Shown one piece after another: positions 8,501 through 16,897 of a stretch of DNA of 64,000 bases. The stretch is from the NCBI GenBank assembly GCA_022360015.1, contig JAKSDQ010000007.1:22585-86584 (forward strand), in the 5' to 3' direction. The notes beneath the pieces are model-generated. The model was not told the DNA's origin and ran no database searches. It was given only the letters and a program-made list of their open reading frames with translations. A program made the translations under genes and the position numbers. The first letter of the stretch is position 1. The number at the start of each line of letters is the position of its first letter. The stretch comes from Cytophagales bacterium (GTDB lineage: Bacteria > Bacteroidota > Bacteroidia > Cytophagales > Cyclobacteriaceae).

Positions 8501-10499
8501 AATCGGGCCCCTGGAGACCATCCTGCTGAACAAGGATACCTACCTTAGTTTTGCGAGTGGTGACGGCGCTTGCCTGGGGTGCTCGGAAAAGTCGGTGATA
8601 CATTTATTTGTCGCTACTGTGGAATCCCTGATGCAGCCCCGTATTGAAAAACATGTGGCTTATCTGGATGAGCTAACCGAAAAGTTGGAAAAACACATCC
8701 AGCTCAGGCTCATGAATACCGTCAATGTCAGTGATACGGATATGATGTCGAAAATCATTTCGGAAATGCATGACAGTGACCTGACCATGTCCGGAATTAC
8801 CAGCCGGTACGAGTCAGAAAAAGGCATTGAGCCGATAGACCAGGAATGGCTGAAAGCGGTAACGCAACTACTGGCCGGATTGAAGAAACTGAAGTGGAAA
8901 TATACTGACGGTACCACCGGCAATGGCCGGGCTCCCATGGGAATGACCAATGCTACAGGCTGTACTTCGGTATGGGGGAGTACCTATCCGTTCAACCCCT
9001 ATCCATTTCCCTGGGCCAATCACCTTTTCCAGGATTCCACCTCTATGGCCATGGGTATATTCGAGGGCCACATGGCAAAAATGGCCGATGGTTTCAAACT
9101 TATCAGAAAAGCAGTGCTGGAGTTGAACGGATCATACGATCCCAGTGAGCATGACGAGTTCTTTACCTATTTTAACTGGAACCAGTTCACTGATGAGGAA
9201 TGGCTGCTTTGCCCGCCTGTCGTGGCCCTGGGTGGTGACGGGGCTATGTATGATATTGGGTTGCAAAATTTATCCCGTATGATGGCTTCCGGTAAACCCA
9301 TCAAAGTAATTGTGGTGGATACCCAGGTTTACTCCAACACCGGTGGACAGGCCTGTACTTCTGGCTTTGTGGGCCAGGTTTCAGACATGGCACAGTATGG
9401 AAAAGTTTGGAAAGGCAAACCCGAACCGCGTAAAGAAATCGGCTTAATTGCCATGGCTCATAGAAATACTTACGTTTTACAGGCAACCCTGGCCAATACC
9501 AGTCAAATGATTGAAGGCTTTATCGACGGGTTAATGACCAGGCGTCCGGCGTTGTTTAACCTTTACACTACCTGTCAGCCCGAGCATGGGGTAGGAGACG
9601 ATTTGGGCGTGCATCAGGCAAAACTGGCCGTTGAGTCCAGGGCTTATCCTGTTTTCAAATACAACCCTGATCATGGTGTAAAGGCCGAAGATGCTTTTGA
9701 TCTGAGCGGCAACCCTGCGATGGACCGCATCTGGCCGAATTATCAGTTAAAATACCTGGAAAATGGCCGGGAAAAGTCCATGGAAGTGGCTATGACTTTT
9801 GCTGACTTTGCCATTACCGAAGGAAGATTCCGGAAGCATTTTCGCAGGGCCCCCAGGGATACCTGGAATGAGAATATGGTTCCTTTGACTGCGTTTCTGG
9901 AAATGGATGCGGGTGAACGTGAAGGTAAATTCCCCTTTATCTGGGCGGTAGACAGAAAGCAGCACCTCAGCCGGGTTCTGGTAGCCAAAGAAATGGTTCA
10001 TTCATGTGAGGAAAGACGCGATTTCTGGATCATGCTCCGCGCATTGGCAGGTATTGAGACGGACAAGGTGGAAGCGGTAGATATTGAGCAGAAAGTTCGG
10101 ACCGAAGTTGTAGGAAACATTGCGCAGGGACTGTTGAAGCTTGCCGGAGGTGATGGGTCAGGCATTGTTGACCTGGCCATGGGAGCTCCTGCTGCCCAGG
10201 CAACAGCGATAGCCACAGCTACTGAAGAAGCCGTTCAATCCAATGGTGACTATATGGCCCCCTGGTTGGAAACCGAGGAATGCACTTCGTGTGATGAATG
10301 CATCAAACTCAATCCGGCTATGTTTGCCTACAACAATGATAAAAAAGCGTATATCAAGGATCCGCAAGCAGGTCCTTACCAGGATTTGGTGAAGGCTGCG
10401 GAAAAATGCACAGCCAGGGTGATCCATCCCGGGTTACCGGCAGACCGTAGTGAAAAGGACATCGATAAATGGATTAAAAGGGGAGAAAAGTACAATTAA
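5580..10499 (+). CDS. Giant pyruvate/2-oxoacid:ferredoxin oxidoreductase
   Basis: Oxidatively decarboxylates a 2-oxoacid, most likely pyruvate, to an acyl-CoA and reduces ferredoxin; cytoplasmic. Single chain of 1639 residues combining the alpha, gamma, delta and beta parts. The N-terminal domain has EPEGEHAAAAVTAGLAMTG. The gamma domain starts near 485 (RFHSIGGWGAITTGKNMA). Two [4Fe-4S] motifs follow (CTACGDCYTACP near 784; CKGCMECVKVC near 918). The beta part has GDGACLGCSEKS near 993 and the thiamine-diphosphate motif GGDGAMYDIG near 1217. An extra C-terminal ferredoxin-like segment (CTSCDEC near 1565) follows. It is about 450 residues longer than the usual NifJ-type enzyme of 1170-1200 residues. 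The gene heads the RNF genes with an 18-nt gap, which indicates that its ferredoxin feeds RNF. Substrate choice is not fixed by sequence. Confidence 0.9.
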   Translation: MSKKNINVKYPGIRMALDGNTAAIMCERESSDAAGAYPITPSTQMGEYWAEEAARGHLNISDKPLIFIEPEGEHAAAAVTAGLAMTGQRAANFSSGQGIAYMHESLYAAVGKRLTYVLNIGARAMTKSTLNVHAGHDDYHAIDDTGFFQLFAKNAQHVADLNVMAHRIAELALTPGVVAQDGFLTTHLIESLLIPERALIKEYLGRPDDIIDTPTAAQKIIYGEKRRRIPELWDVDNPVMAGIVQNQDSYMQSVAAQRPFFFDHIRELTDFAFEQYYQLTGRKYERVMSYRAEDADYLILGQGSVVPSAEAVVDYIRDTRKIKVGVVDLVMFRPFPADYIGRLLKGKKGVTVLERLDQPLAADLPIVREIRAVLTKCLENGAARKNKPYPGLVSYELKDMPALYSGSFGMGSRDLQAEGIIGAIENMVPDGKQKKQFYLSIDFIRETPFTPKQKVYQQTIEDAYPHVKDLAIRGSENPNLMPKDAITVRFHSIGGWGAITTGKNMAMTLFELLGYDIKANPKYGSEKKGQPTTYYLAAAPEPIRVNCEYYFVDVVLSPDPNVFKHTNALAGLKKGGCFIIQNEKSKPEEVWDDIPKHYQKLIIDNDIHVYYIDGFKIAREEATDPELQLRMQGIAFQGAFFAASPIMKNTGLSEVELLKAIEDQLQHKFGSKGQRVVDDNMRVVRRGFDEVHEITDKVPGAGSAEKSNGEALPIPTMLKSIPKSESNLSDIHRFWEQTGNFYAQGMGNDNLTDPFIGLSVMPAVTSLFRDMTGIRFEHPEWIPNNCTACGDCYTACPDTAIPGLVSDLSDVLDTVVKRVKKNHGKVEFLPKAVRQMEGKIRTLFSESRNGATVNNLINDAIDQMVEESHEGPGFSKEFEWFRDELGDFEFALTRPYFDLHEKDQPNSGGLFSITVNPNTCKGCMECVKVCDDDALRPIIQTKDSVARLRKDWDLWTDLPNTPPKFNRIDDLEEKIGPLETILLNKDTYLSFASGDGACLGCSEKSVIHLFVATVESLMQPRIEKHVAYLDELTEKLEKHIQLRLMNTVNVSDTDMMSKIISEMHDSDLTMSGITSRYESEKGIEPIDQEWLKAVTQLLAGLKKLKWKYTDGTTGNGRAPMGMTNATGCTSVWGSTYPFNPYPFPWANHLFQDSTSMAMGIFEGHMAKMADGFKLIRKAVLELNGSYDPSEHDEFFTYFNWNQFTDEEWLLCPPVVALGGDGAMYDIGLQNLSRMMASGKPIKVIVVDTQVYSNTGGQACTSGFVGQVSDMAQYGKVWKGKPEPRKEIGLIAMAHRNTYVLQATLANTSQMIEGFIDGLMTRRPALFNLYTTCQPEHGVGDDLGVHQAKLAVESRAYPVFKYNPDHGVKAEDAFDLSGNPAMDRIWPNYQLKYLENGREKSMEVAMTFADFAITEGRFRKHFRRAPRDTWNENMVPLTAFLEMDAGEREGKFPFIWAVDRKQHLSRVLVAKEMVHSCEERRDFWIMLRALAGIETDKVEAVDIEQKVRTEVVGNIAQGLLKLAGGDGSGIVDLAMGAPAAQATAIATATEEAVQSNGDYMAPWLETEECTSCDECIKLNPAMFAYNNDKKAYIKDPQAGPYQDLVKAAEKCTARVIHPGLPADRSEKDIDKWIKRGEKYN

Positions 10500-10517
10500 G
10501 CCAATGAATTAAAGAAA

Positions 10518-11867
10518 GTGTTGAATTTTCGAAAGAATACCTTCAGGCATGGCGTTCATCCGCCGGAGCATAAAGATGAAACAAATGGTTTACCCATTCG
10601 CCAGTTTCCTTTCGCCCCGGTGATTATTCTTCCGATGGTTCAGCACATAGGGAACCCTTCGGAGATTGTCGTCAGGGAAGGGCAGGAGGTGGTTCGCGGA
10701 CAACTACTGGCGAAAGCCAATGGGTATATGTCTGTACCCGTCCATGCGCCTGTTTCGGGTACTGTTCGAAAAATAGCCAACGTTCCTGCGATTTCAGGCA
10801 AAATGGTGCCCGGCATTTACCTGCAAGCATTTCCATTTTCAAGCCAGGAAGTGCTCGAAGGTACACCCATTGAAGAAACAGCCTCGAAAGAGGAGATATT
10901 GCAGGCGATTCAAGATGCGGGAATTGTGGGCCTCGGTGGAGCGGCATTTCCCACACACGTAAAACTCAAGATTCCGGAAGGGAAGCATTGTGATGTTTTG
11001 ATGATCAATGGCATTGAATGTGAGCCCTATTTAACCACCGATCATCGTGTCATGCTCGAACAGGCCGATGATATTTTTACAGGAATCAGATACCTGCTGA
11101 AGGCTACGGGTGCCGGGCGTGCCATTATTGGCATTGAAGCCAATAAACAGGATGCGGCTGATCATCTGGCAAGCAGAATTCCTGACGGTGCGCCCGTTTC
11201 CGTGGAGGTGGTTCCTGTAAAGTACCCCCAGGGCGCTGAAAAAATGCTGATCACAGCTTTGCTGGGCCGGGAGGTTCCTTCCGGAGGATTGCCCATCGAA
11301 GTAAATGTGGTAGTCGTTAATGTTGCCACTACCGCTGAAATAGGGCGACTTTTACCACATGGGCGGGGTATTCAGGAGCGTGTGGTGACCATCACCGGCC
11401 CCGGTGTAAAAAAGAAAGGAAATTATTTGATCCCTGTCGGAACCCCCCTCCGGTATGTGCTGGAGCAGGTAGGAGCAGACGGACAAATCAGCGAAGTGTA
11501 TATGGGGGGACCCATGATGGGCGTGGCTGTCTCAAACCTGGATATTTCCGTCGTGAAAGGCACCTCGGGAATTGTCGTTTTTACCGAAAAGGAAGTCAAA
11601 AGACCACAAAAAATTTATCCCTGTATCAAATGCGGGGCCTGTGTGGATGCCTGTCCCATCTCATTAAACCCTTCCAGGCTTGGCATTCTGGCCAAATTTG
11701 AAGCTTATGAGCAAATGACCGACTATCACCTGATGGATTGTTTTGAGTGTGGGGCTTGCTCCTATGTATGTCCTTCCAACATTCCCCTGGTTCAATATTT
11801 CAGATTATCAAAATCCGTGATACGAAAACGCCAAACAACTAAACAAACTGCCGAAAGTGACAAATAG
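10518..11867 (+). CDS. rnfC: RNF complex subunit C
   Basis: Peripheral NADH/NAD+-side subunit of the ion-pumping ferredoxin:NAD+ oxidoreductase (RNF). 449 residues starting at GTG. The N-terminus has the typical RnfC barrel-sandwich segment (HGVHPPEHK, VHAPVSGTV), then the GLGGAAFPTHVK segment of the nucleotide/FMN-binding Rossmann-like domain (51-kDa-like), an SLBB-like part, and two [4Fe-4S] motifs (CIKCGACVDACP near 369 and CFECGACSYVCP near 408). The stop overlaps the start of rnfD by 11 nt. Length and order are normal. Reduced ferredoxin from the upstream oxidoreductase is the expected electron source. Confidence 0.95.
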   Translation: MLNFRKNTFRHGVHPPEHKDETNGLPIRQFPFAPVIILPMVQHIGNPSEIVVREGQEVVRGQLLAKANGYMSVPVHAPVSGTVRKIANVPAISGKMVPGIYLQAFPFSSQEVLEGTPIEETASKEEILQAIQDAGIVGLGGAAFPTHVKLKIPEGKHCDVLMINGIECEPYLTTDHRVMLEQADDIFTGIRYLLKATGAGRAIIGIEANKQDAADHLASRIPDGAPVSVEVVPVKYPQGAEKMLITALLGREVPSGGLPIEVNVVVVNVATTAEIGRLLPHGRGIQERVVTITGPGVKKKGNYLIPVGTPLRYVLEQVGADGQISEVYMGGPMMGVAVSNLDISVVKGTSGIVVFTEKEVKRPQKIYPCIKCGACVDACPISLNPSRLGILAKFEAYEQMTDYHLMDCFECGACSYVCPSNIPLVQYFRLSKSVIRKRQTTKQTAESDK

Positions 11868-12870
11868 AATCCTAAATATCAGTACATCACCCCATATTAC
11901 CAAAGGTCTGAGCACGGATGTGATTATGCAGCATGTCGTATGGTCCCTGGTTCCGGTAGCCTTGTTTGCAGTTTATGCTTTTGGAATCAGTGCCCTGTTA
12001 GTGTTGGTAATGTCGGTTTGTTCATGTGTGTTAACAGAACACTTTTTATGTAAACTCTCTAAAAAAGAAAGTACGGTTTCCGACTGGTCGGCGGTCATAA
12101 CCGGCTTGTTGCTCGGGCTTACTCTTCCGCCTGTTTTTCCTTTATGGATGACCTTTTGCGGAGGCGTGATCTCCATAGCCCTGGGAAAATTTATCTTTGG
12201 CGGACTTGGGTACAATGTCTTTAACCCTGCGTTAGTAGGCCGGGCCGTATTGCAAGCCGCATTCCCCGTAGCCATTACGACCTGGTATCCCGCATTTCTC
12301 GACAACCGCTTTTCCACGATTGCCGCTTCGGTGCTGACTTTTCCATTGATGGAGCCCGCTGTTGACGGCACTTCCGGAGCCACACCGCTGGCAGCTTTCA
12401 AGTTTGACCAGGTAACTGCCAATATCCCGGATTTGGCGTTGGGGCAGGTCAGCGGTTCGACAGGTGAAACATGTGCTATACTTATATTGCTGGGAGGAAT
12501 TTACCTCGCCGCCAGGAAAATGCTGAACTGGCGTATACCAGTGGCTGTTTTAGGCAGTGTGGTTTTGTTGAGTGCGATTTTTCATTTGATCGATAGCAAC
12601 CATTATCCTTCACCTGCTTTTATGCTTTTTTCAGGGGGCCTCATGCTGGGCGCGGTTTTTATGGCAACAGATATGGTGGCTTCTCCTGTCACCCCGTTGG
12701 GTGTCGTGATTTATGGATCTATTATTGGCATCCTGGTCGTGGTGATTCGCCTTTGGGGAGGATTGCCAGAGGGGGTGATGTACGCCATTTTATTGGCCAA
12801 TGCCATTTCCCCGCACATTGATACTATCATAAAACACAGGGTATACGGAACTTCAAAGCGCAGCAAATGA
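11857..12870 (+). CDS. rnfD: RNF complex subunit D
   Basis: Integral membrane flavoprotein subunit, homologous to NqrB, with about ten membrane helices in 337 residues. The covalent FMN site motif is visible as DGTSGATPLAA near residues 167-177. The GTG start lies inside the rnfC 3' end and the gene ends with an ATGA overlap with rnfG, so translation is coupled. Along with RnfA, E and G it forms the membrane electron path that drives Na+ or H+ export. Confidence 0.95.
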   Translation: MTNRILNISTSPHITKGLSTDVIMQHVVWSLVPVALFAVYAFGISALLVLVMSVCSCVLTEHFLCKLSKKESTVSDWSAVITGLLLGLTLPPVFPLWMTFCGGVISIALGKFIFGGLGYNVFNPALVGRAVLQAAFPVAITTWYPAFLDNRFSTIAASVLTFPLMEPAVDGTSGATPLAAFKFDQVTANIPDLALGQVSGSTGETCAILILLGGIYLAARKMLNWRIPVAVLGSVVLLSAIFHLIDSNHYPSPAFMLFSGGLMLGAVFMATDMVASPVTPLGVVIYGSIIGILVVVIRLWGGLPEGVMYAILLANAISPHIDTIIKHRVYGTSKRSK

Positions 12871-13562
12871 ACTTGAACAAAACACAGCAAAACCCGGCTA
12901 ACACTTCTGCAAATAGTTTCAGCATGCTCAGAGCCATGGTAGGCATCGGAATTCTTTGTGCCCTGATGATTGTACTGACTTATGAAGGAACCTTTGGAAG
13001 AATAGAGCAATTGAAAGCAGAAGCCCTGGAAAAGGCCATCTTCAGGGTAATCCCCGGGATTGTGAAATCGAGCGCCTTTCAGCTTGACCCCGACGGTAAT
13101 TTTGTGGAGGCCAGCGAAGAAAATACAACACCGATGATTTATGCCGGTTATGATGAAAATGACCGACTTGTAGGAGTGGCGGTAGAGGCCAGCGGGCAGG
13201 GTTACGCAGATATTTTAAGAATATTATATGGTTATGATCCGGAATCTCAAAAAATTATTGGATTCTATGTGCTGGAAAGTAAAGAAACACCGGGACTGGG
13301 TGATAAAATTGAAAAAGACCCAAACTTCCTGGCAAACTTCGAAGCCCTGGATCTGTCTCTGAACGATGACCGGAGTGCGGTTAAAAACAGGGTTATTCCT
13401 GTCAAAAAAGGGGCTAAAGAAAATGCCTGGGAAGTAGAAGGGATTACCGGTGCCACCATTTCATCCAGGGCCATAGGGAATATCATTGGCGAGAGCACTG
13501 ACTATTGGGTGCCGGTTATTTACAAAAATAAAGAAAAACTGATGTTGAATAGTGAAGAATGA
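12867..13562 (+). CDS. rnfG: RNF complex subunit G
   Basis: Membrane-anchored subunit (NqrC homologue) that carries covalently bound FMN on the outer face. 231 residues: one N-terminal membrane helix (about 23-42) and a soluble FMN-binding domain. The flavinylation motif is present near residues 191-200 (EGITGATISSRA, acceptor Thr in TGATIS). The ETPGLGDKI segment upstream is also conserved in the family. Flavin attachment would require an ApbE flavin transferase, which is not encoded in this window. It overlaps rnfD by 4 nt. Confidence 0.94.
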   Translation: MNLNKTQQNPANTSANSFSMLRAMVGIGILCALMIVLTYEGTFGRIEQLKAEALEKAIFRVIPGIVKSSAFQLDPDGNFVEASEENTTPMIYAGYDENDRLVGVAVEASGQGYADILRILYGYDPESQKIIGFYVLESKETPGLGDKIEKDPNFLANFEALDLSLNDDRSAVKNRVIPVKKGAKENAWEVEGITGATISSRAIGNIIGESTDYWVPVIYKNKEKLMLNSEE

Positions 13563-13574
13563 AAAGGTATAAAA

Positions 13575-14231
13575 ATGAGTAATTTAGTTCAGGACAAAAA
13601 AGATACGGATTTCTTTTCGTCATTGAAAGAAAGCCCTTCTACAAACGAATTTATCAAAGGTTTGTGGCGTGATAATCCTGTATTTGTGCAGGTACTCGGT
13701 ATGTGCCCCGTGCTGGCGGTTTCCAACACCGCCGAAAATGCCCTGGCGATGGGCCTGGCGACGGCCTTTGTTTTGCTGATGTCTAACCTACTGGTCTCTT
13801 CCCTGCGCAATTTTATTCCGAAACAGGTGCGGATAGCCTCTTACATATTGATCATAGCCACCTTTGTTACCATTACGGACTATGCCATTCAGGCCATCAG
13901 CGTGGAATTACACAAAAGTCTGGGCGCTTTTATTTCACTTATTGTCGTGAATTGCCTGATTCTGAGCAGGGCTGAGTCTTTTGCTTCAAAAAATAACATC
14001 GGCAGATCCATGCTAGATGCACTGGGCATGGGGGTGGGATTCATTTTTGCCCTTTTTTGCCTCGGTGCCGTAAGGGAAGTGCTGGGGAATGGCACAATTT
14101 TCGGATTTTCATTGTTCCCGGAGGCATTCCAGGAATGGATTGTCATGATATTGCCGGCTGGTGGCTTTTTCACACTGGCGGCCTGGTTGCTCATTTTCAA
14201 TATAATACAAAAAAAAGGGTCTAAAACATGA
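13575..14231 (+). CDS. rnfE: RNF complex subunit E
   Basis: Six-helix membrane subunit homologous to NqrD, 218 residues. Together with RnfA it forms the pseudosymmetric pair that holds an intramembrane Fe-S centre. The half-sites expected to supply Cys ligands are visible in QVLGMCPVLAVSN and VVNCLILSRAES. It starts 12 nt after rnfG and overlaps rnfA by 4 nt. Confidence 0.94.
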   Translation: MSNLVQDKKDTDFFSSLKESPSTNEFIKGLWRDNPVFVQVLGMCPVLAVSNTAENALAMGLATAFVLLMSNLLVSSLRNFIPKQVRIASYILIIATFVTITDYAIQAISVELHKSLGAFISLIVVNCLILSRAESFASKNNIGRSMLDALGMGVGFIFALFCLGAVREVLGNGTIFGFSLFPEAFQEWIVMILPAGGFFTLAAWLLIFNIIQKKGSKT

Positions 14232-14809
14232 ATACGGAGTCACTTTGGTATATTTTCATCAATGCAAGCCTGATTAACAATTTTGTATTGGCCTATTTTT
14301 TGGGCATTTGTCCTTTTCTGGGTGTATCAGGCAAAATAGAAACGGCCTCGAAAATGGGGGGCGCGGTGACATTTGTAATGTTCATCAGTTCCATGTGCGC
14401 TTATGGTATCCATGCCCTTTTGGTAGCTATCGATGCCCCTTTTCTGCAATTGATCAGTTACATCGTGGTGATTGCCTCTACCGTTCAGTTGGTTGAAATG
14501 TTTATCAGGAAAATGAGCCCTGCCTTGTTCCGGGCGCTGGGAATATTTCTACCCCTGATCACCACCAATTGCGCTATATTGGGTTTGGCATTGTTTCAGA
14601 CCAACAAGGGGTACGGATTTATTGAAAGTTTTGTTTATGCCCTGGGTGCCGGTGCCGGGTTTACCCTGGCTTTGATACTTATTGCCGGCCTGCGCGAGCA
14701 GCTTGATTTTGCTGATGTGCCCGGTGTGGTGAAAGGTACAACGCTCACACTTCTGATTGCCGGTATCTTGTCATTGTCCTTTATGGGATTCTCAGGGCTG
14801 GGTAGTTAA
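14228..14809 (+). CDS. rnfA: RNF complex subunit A
   Basis: Six-helix membrane subunit homologous to NqrE, 193 residues, normal length. The two Cys half-sites are seen in FLGICPFLGVSG and ITTNCAILGLALF and complement those in RnfE. The C-terminal GLREQLDF loop and the last helix are intact. It overlaps rnfE and is followed after 18 nt by the small Cys-rich protein that I propose as an assembly factor for this Fe-S site. Confidence 0.95.
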   Translation: MNTESLWYIFINASLINNFVLAYFLGICPFLGVSGKIETASKMGGAVTFVMFISSMCAYGIHALLVAIDAPFLQLISYIVVIASTVQLVEMFIRKMSPALFRALGIFLPLITTNCAILGLALFQTNKGYGFIESFVYALGAGAGFTLALILIAGLREQLDFADVPGVVKGTTLTLLIAGILSLSFMGFSGLGS

Positions 14810-14827
14810 TAGCTTTAAACAAGAAAA

Positions 14828-15049
14828 ATGATTGAATCATACATTATCGGTATTGGCGTGATCGTCACATTAATGGTCATGTGGATGGCAGTGCAGTCTT
14901 TCTGGCGAAAAACATTTTCGGATCACATATCCGATGAAGACGTGCTGGCAGACAGAACCAGTTGCTCGAATTGCGGTTGCACGAATGTCTGCAAAAAAGA
15001 ATCAGGTAAATTTCAACAAAACAACATGCATGAAAACATAATCACATAA
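14828..15049 (+). CDS. Small NqrM-like membrane Cys protein in rnf operon
   Basis: 73 residues: one N-terminal membrane helix (about 4-25) and a short cytoplasmic tail with four cysteines at 46, 49, 51 and 55 (C-x2-C-x-C-x3-C). NqrM, the maturation factor needed for the Fe centre between NqrD and NqrE, has the same build: one helix plus a C-x-C-x3-C tail with one further Cys. The gene sits directly behind rnfA, which with rnfE encodes the homologous Fe-binding pair. I therefore suggest an Fe-delivery or assembly role for RNF. The match is by size, topology and motif only. It may instead be a generic small operon protein. Confidence 0.7.
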   Translation: MIESYIIGIGVIVTLMVMWMAVQSFWRKTFSDHISDEDVLADRTSCSNCGCTNVCKKESGKFQQNNMHENIIT

Positions 15050-15052
15050 GCT

Positions 15053-15910
15053 ATGACGCATTTAGCAGATTTTAAGATCGAAAAGCAATACCAGGCGACG
15101 GTTAAAAAAACAAAACGCCTCACTCCTGAAAATACTGAAGAGATAAGGGAAATATTGCTAGAAGTAAAACAGCCCGACTTTGAATGCCAACCTGATCAAA
15201 GTTTCGGTGTATTGGTAAAGGTTACGAGTGAATTTGGCAACACTTTTCATCACCGGCTGTATAGCGTGGCGGACCTGCCTGGCAAGGAAAATGGAAAAAC
15301 GCTTATCACCCTTTTGGTCAAAAGGTGTTCTTACGTAGATGATTTCAGCGGTGAACTTTATCAGGGGGTAGGTTCCAATTACCTGTGCGATCGAAAAGCC
15401 GGAGATCCGGTAACCATTACCGGACCTTTTGATTTGCCATTTACGGTGCCCGAAGATAAAAGTTCCAACCTGATTTTGATCGGAATGGGAACGGGCATAG
15501 CACCTTTCCGTGCATTTGTAAAAAATATTTATAACAATGTCAAAGACTGGAAAGGCCAAATCCGGTTATTTTATGGGGCAAGGAGCGGGCTTGAGTTATT
15601 GTATATGAATGACAAGGACGGTGACTTAACCAACTATTACGATGAGGCGACATTTGAGGCATTTCATGCATTAAGCCCCCGTCCTCACTGGGCCGACCCG
15701 ATTGCACTCGATGAGGCCATTGAGGGGCGGGCCAAAGAGATCATCAAGATGTTATCTCAGGCCAATACGTACATTTATGTGGCCGGATATGGAAAAATCA
15801 AAGATATGCTGGATAAGGCATTTTCAGGCATATTAGGATCGAGGGAAAAATGGGAAACGCGGAAGGCCGAATTGATCGCCGGGAAAAAATGGGCTGAAAT
15901 CATCTATTAA
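15053..15910 (+). CDS. Ferredoxin-NADP+ reductase-like flavoprotein
   Basis: 285 residues of the plant-type ferredoxin-NADP+ reductase fold. The FAD-binding motif HRLYSVAD (R-x-Y-S) lies near 64-71, a GVGSNYLCD segment near 105, and the nucleotide-binding GMGTGIAPFRAF near 144. The C-terminal half has YGARSGLELLY and the VAGYGKIKDMLDKAF signature. The protein ends in a Tyr, as many FNRs do, where it stacks on FAD. It is embedded between the rnfA-linked small gene and rnfB, so it probably exchanges electrons between the same ferredoxin pool and NADP(H). Alternatively it could act with NADH. Such a gene inside an rnf operon is unusual. Confidence 0.88.
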   Translation: MTHLADFKIEKQYQATVKKTKRLTPENTEEIREILLEVKQPDFECQPDQSFGVLVKVTSEFGNTFHHRLYSVADLPGKENGKTLITLLVKRCSYVDDFSGELYQGVGSNYLCDRKAGDPVTITGPFDLPFTVPEDKSSNLILIGMGTGIAPFRAFVKNIYNNVKDWKGQIRLFYGARSGLELLYMNDKDGDLTNYYDEATFEAFHALSPRPHWADPIALDEAIEGRAKEIIKMLSQANTYIYVAGYGKIKDMLDKAFSGILGSREKWETRKAELIAGKKWAEIIY

Positions 15911-15975
15911 TACATTATATTCAGTATATTCAGGTAACAACTGCTATTTGTGAATGAAGCATTAAACCTTTAAAC

Positions 15976-16842
15976 ATGTCAATCATCATTGCTGTTTCGT
16001 CTTTGGGTGGGCTCACCTTTGTTTTAGCCGTTATGCTGATCCTGGCTAACAAAAAACTCTACGTCTACGAAGACCCGCGTATTGATTTGGTGGAAGATTT
16101 GCTGCCCCATGCTAATTGCGGTGCCTGCGGTTATCCGGGCTGCCGTCCGTTTGCAGAAGCCTTGGTTGCCGGAAAAGCCTTGCCAGGGAAGTGTACGGTT
16201 AGTTCTGAGGAGGGGCGTGTGGCTATCGCCGATTATCTGGGCATAGCTGTTGGGGCCGAAGAGAAGCTGGTAGCCCGCCTCGCCTGTGCCGGTGGTACCA
16301 ATGTAGCCCGCAACCGCGCCAAATATCAGGGCCTCGGAACCTGTCAGGCAGCGTCCCTGGTTTCAGGTGGAGGCAAAGGGTGTTTCTGGGGCTGCCTGGG
16401 CCATGGTGATTGTGAAGCTTCCTGTGATTTTGATGCCATTACTATGGATCCCTTTTCACTTCCGGTGGTAGACGAAGATAAATGTACCGCCTGTGGTGAT
16501 TGCGTGGAAGCCTGCCCCAAAGACCTGTTTTCCTTGCAACCCGTGAGCCGCCAGCTTTGGGTGGCCTGCAAAAACCTCGAAGCAGGAGACGAAATTCTGG
16601 AAGAGTGCCAGGTCGCCTGTACCGCTTGTGGAAAATGTGCCATGGATGCCCCTGGCAATCTTATAACCATGGAAAACAATTTACCGGTCATCAACTATTC
16701 CGAAAACCATCGCACCCAGGTACCCATTCAACGATGCCCCACCGGCGCTATCGTATGGCTTGACAAGCAACTGGGGGCTATCAAAGGGAAAGAAAGTAAA
16801 AAAATCATCCGCAAAGGCGAAAGAAATCCGGGTTTTTCTTGA
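15976..16842 (+). CDS. rnfB: RNF complex subunit B (ferredoxin-accepting)
   Basis: Electron-entry subunit with one N-terminal membrane helix (3-25). The RnfB-specific cluster is at Cys48, 51, 56 and 73. A second set follows at Cys136, 140, 146 and 150. A ferredoxin motif is at Cys170, 173, 176 and 180. A further set has Cys215, 218 and 221, but the expected fourth Cys is replaced (M-D-A-P at 223-226); a lone RCPTGAI near 254 may supply the missing ligand. Related RnfBs with more motifs have full CxxCxxCxxxCP repeats there. 288 residues. It stands last in the operon, separated from rnfC by six genes, and 65 nt after the FNR-like gene. Confidence 0.92.
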   Translation: MSIIIAVSSLGGLTFVLAVMLILANKKLYVYEDPRIDLVEDLLPHANCGACGYPGCRPFAEALVAGKALPGKCTVSSEEGRVAIADYLGIAVGAEEKLVARLACAGGTNVARNRAKYQGLGTCQAASLVSGGGKGCFWGCLGHGDCEASCDFDAITMDPFSLPVVDEDKCTACGDCVEACPKDLFSLQPVSRQLWVACKNLEAGDEILEECQVACTACGKCAMDAPGNLITMENNLPVINYSENHRTQVPIQRCPTGAIVWLDKQLGAIKGKESKKIIRKGERNPGFS

Positions 16843-16897
16843 GTTTAAAGAGTTGGCTTCTCAAGCCTGATAACCAACGGCGTAAGCATCCCTGGTC

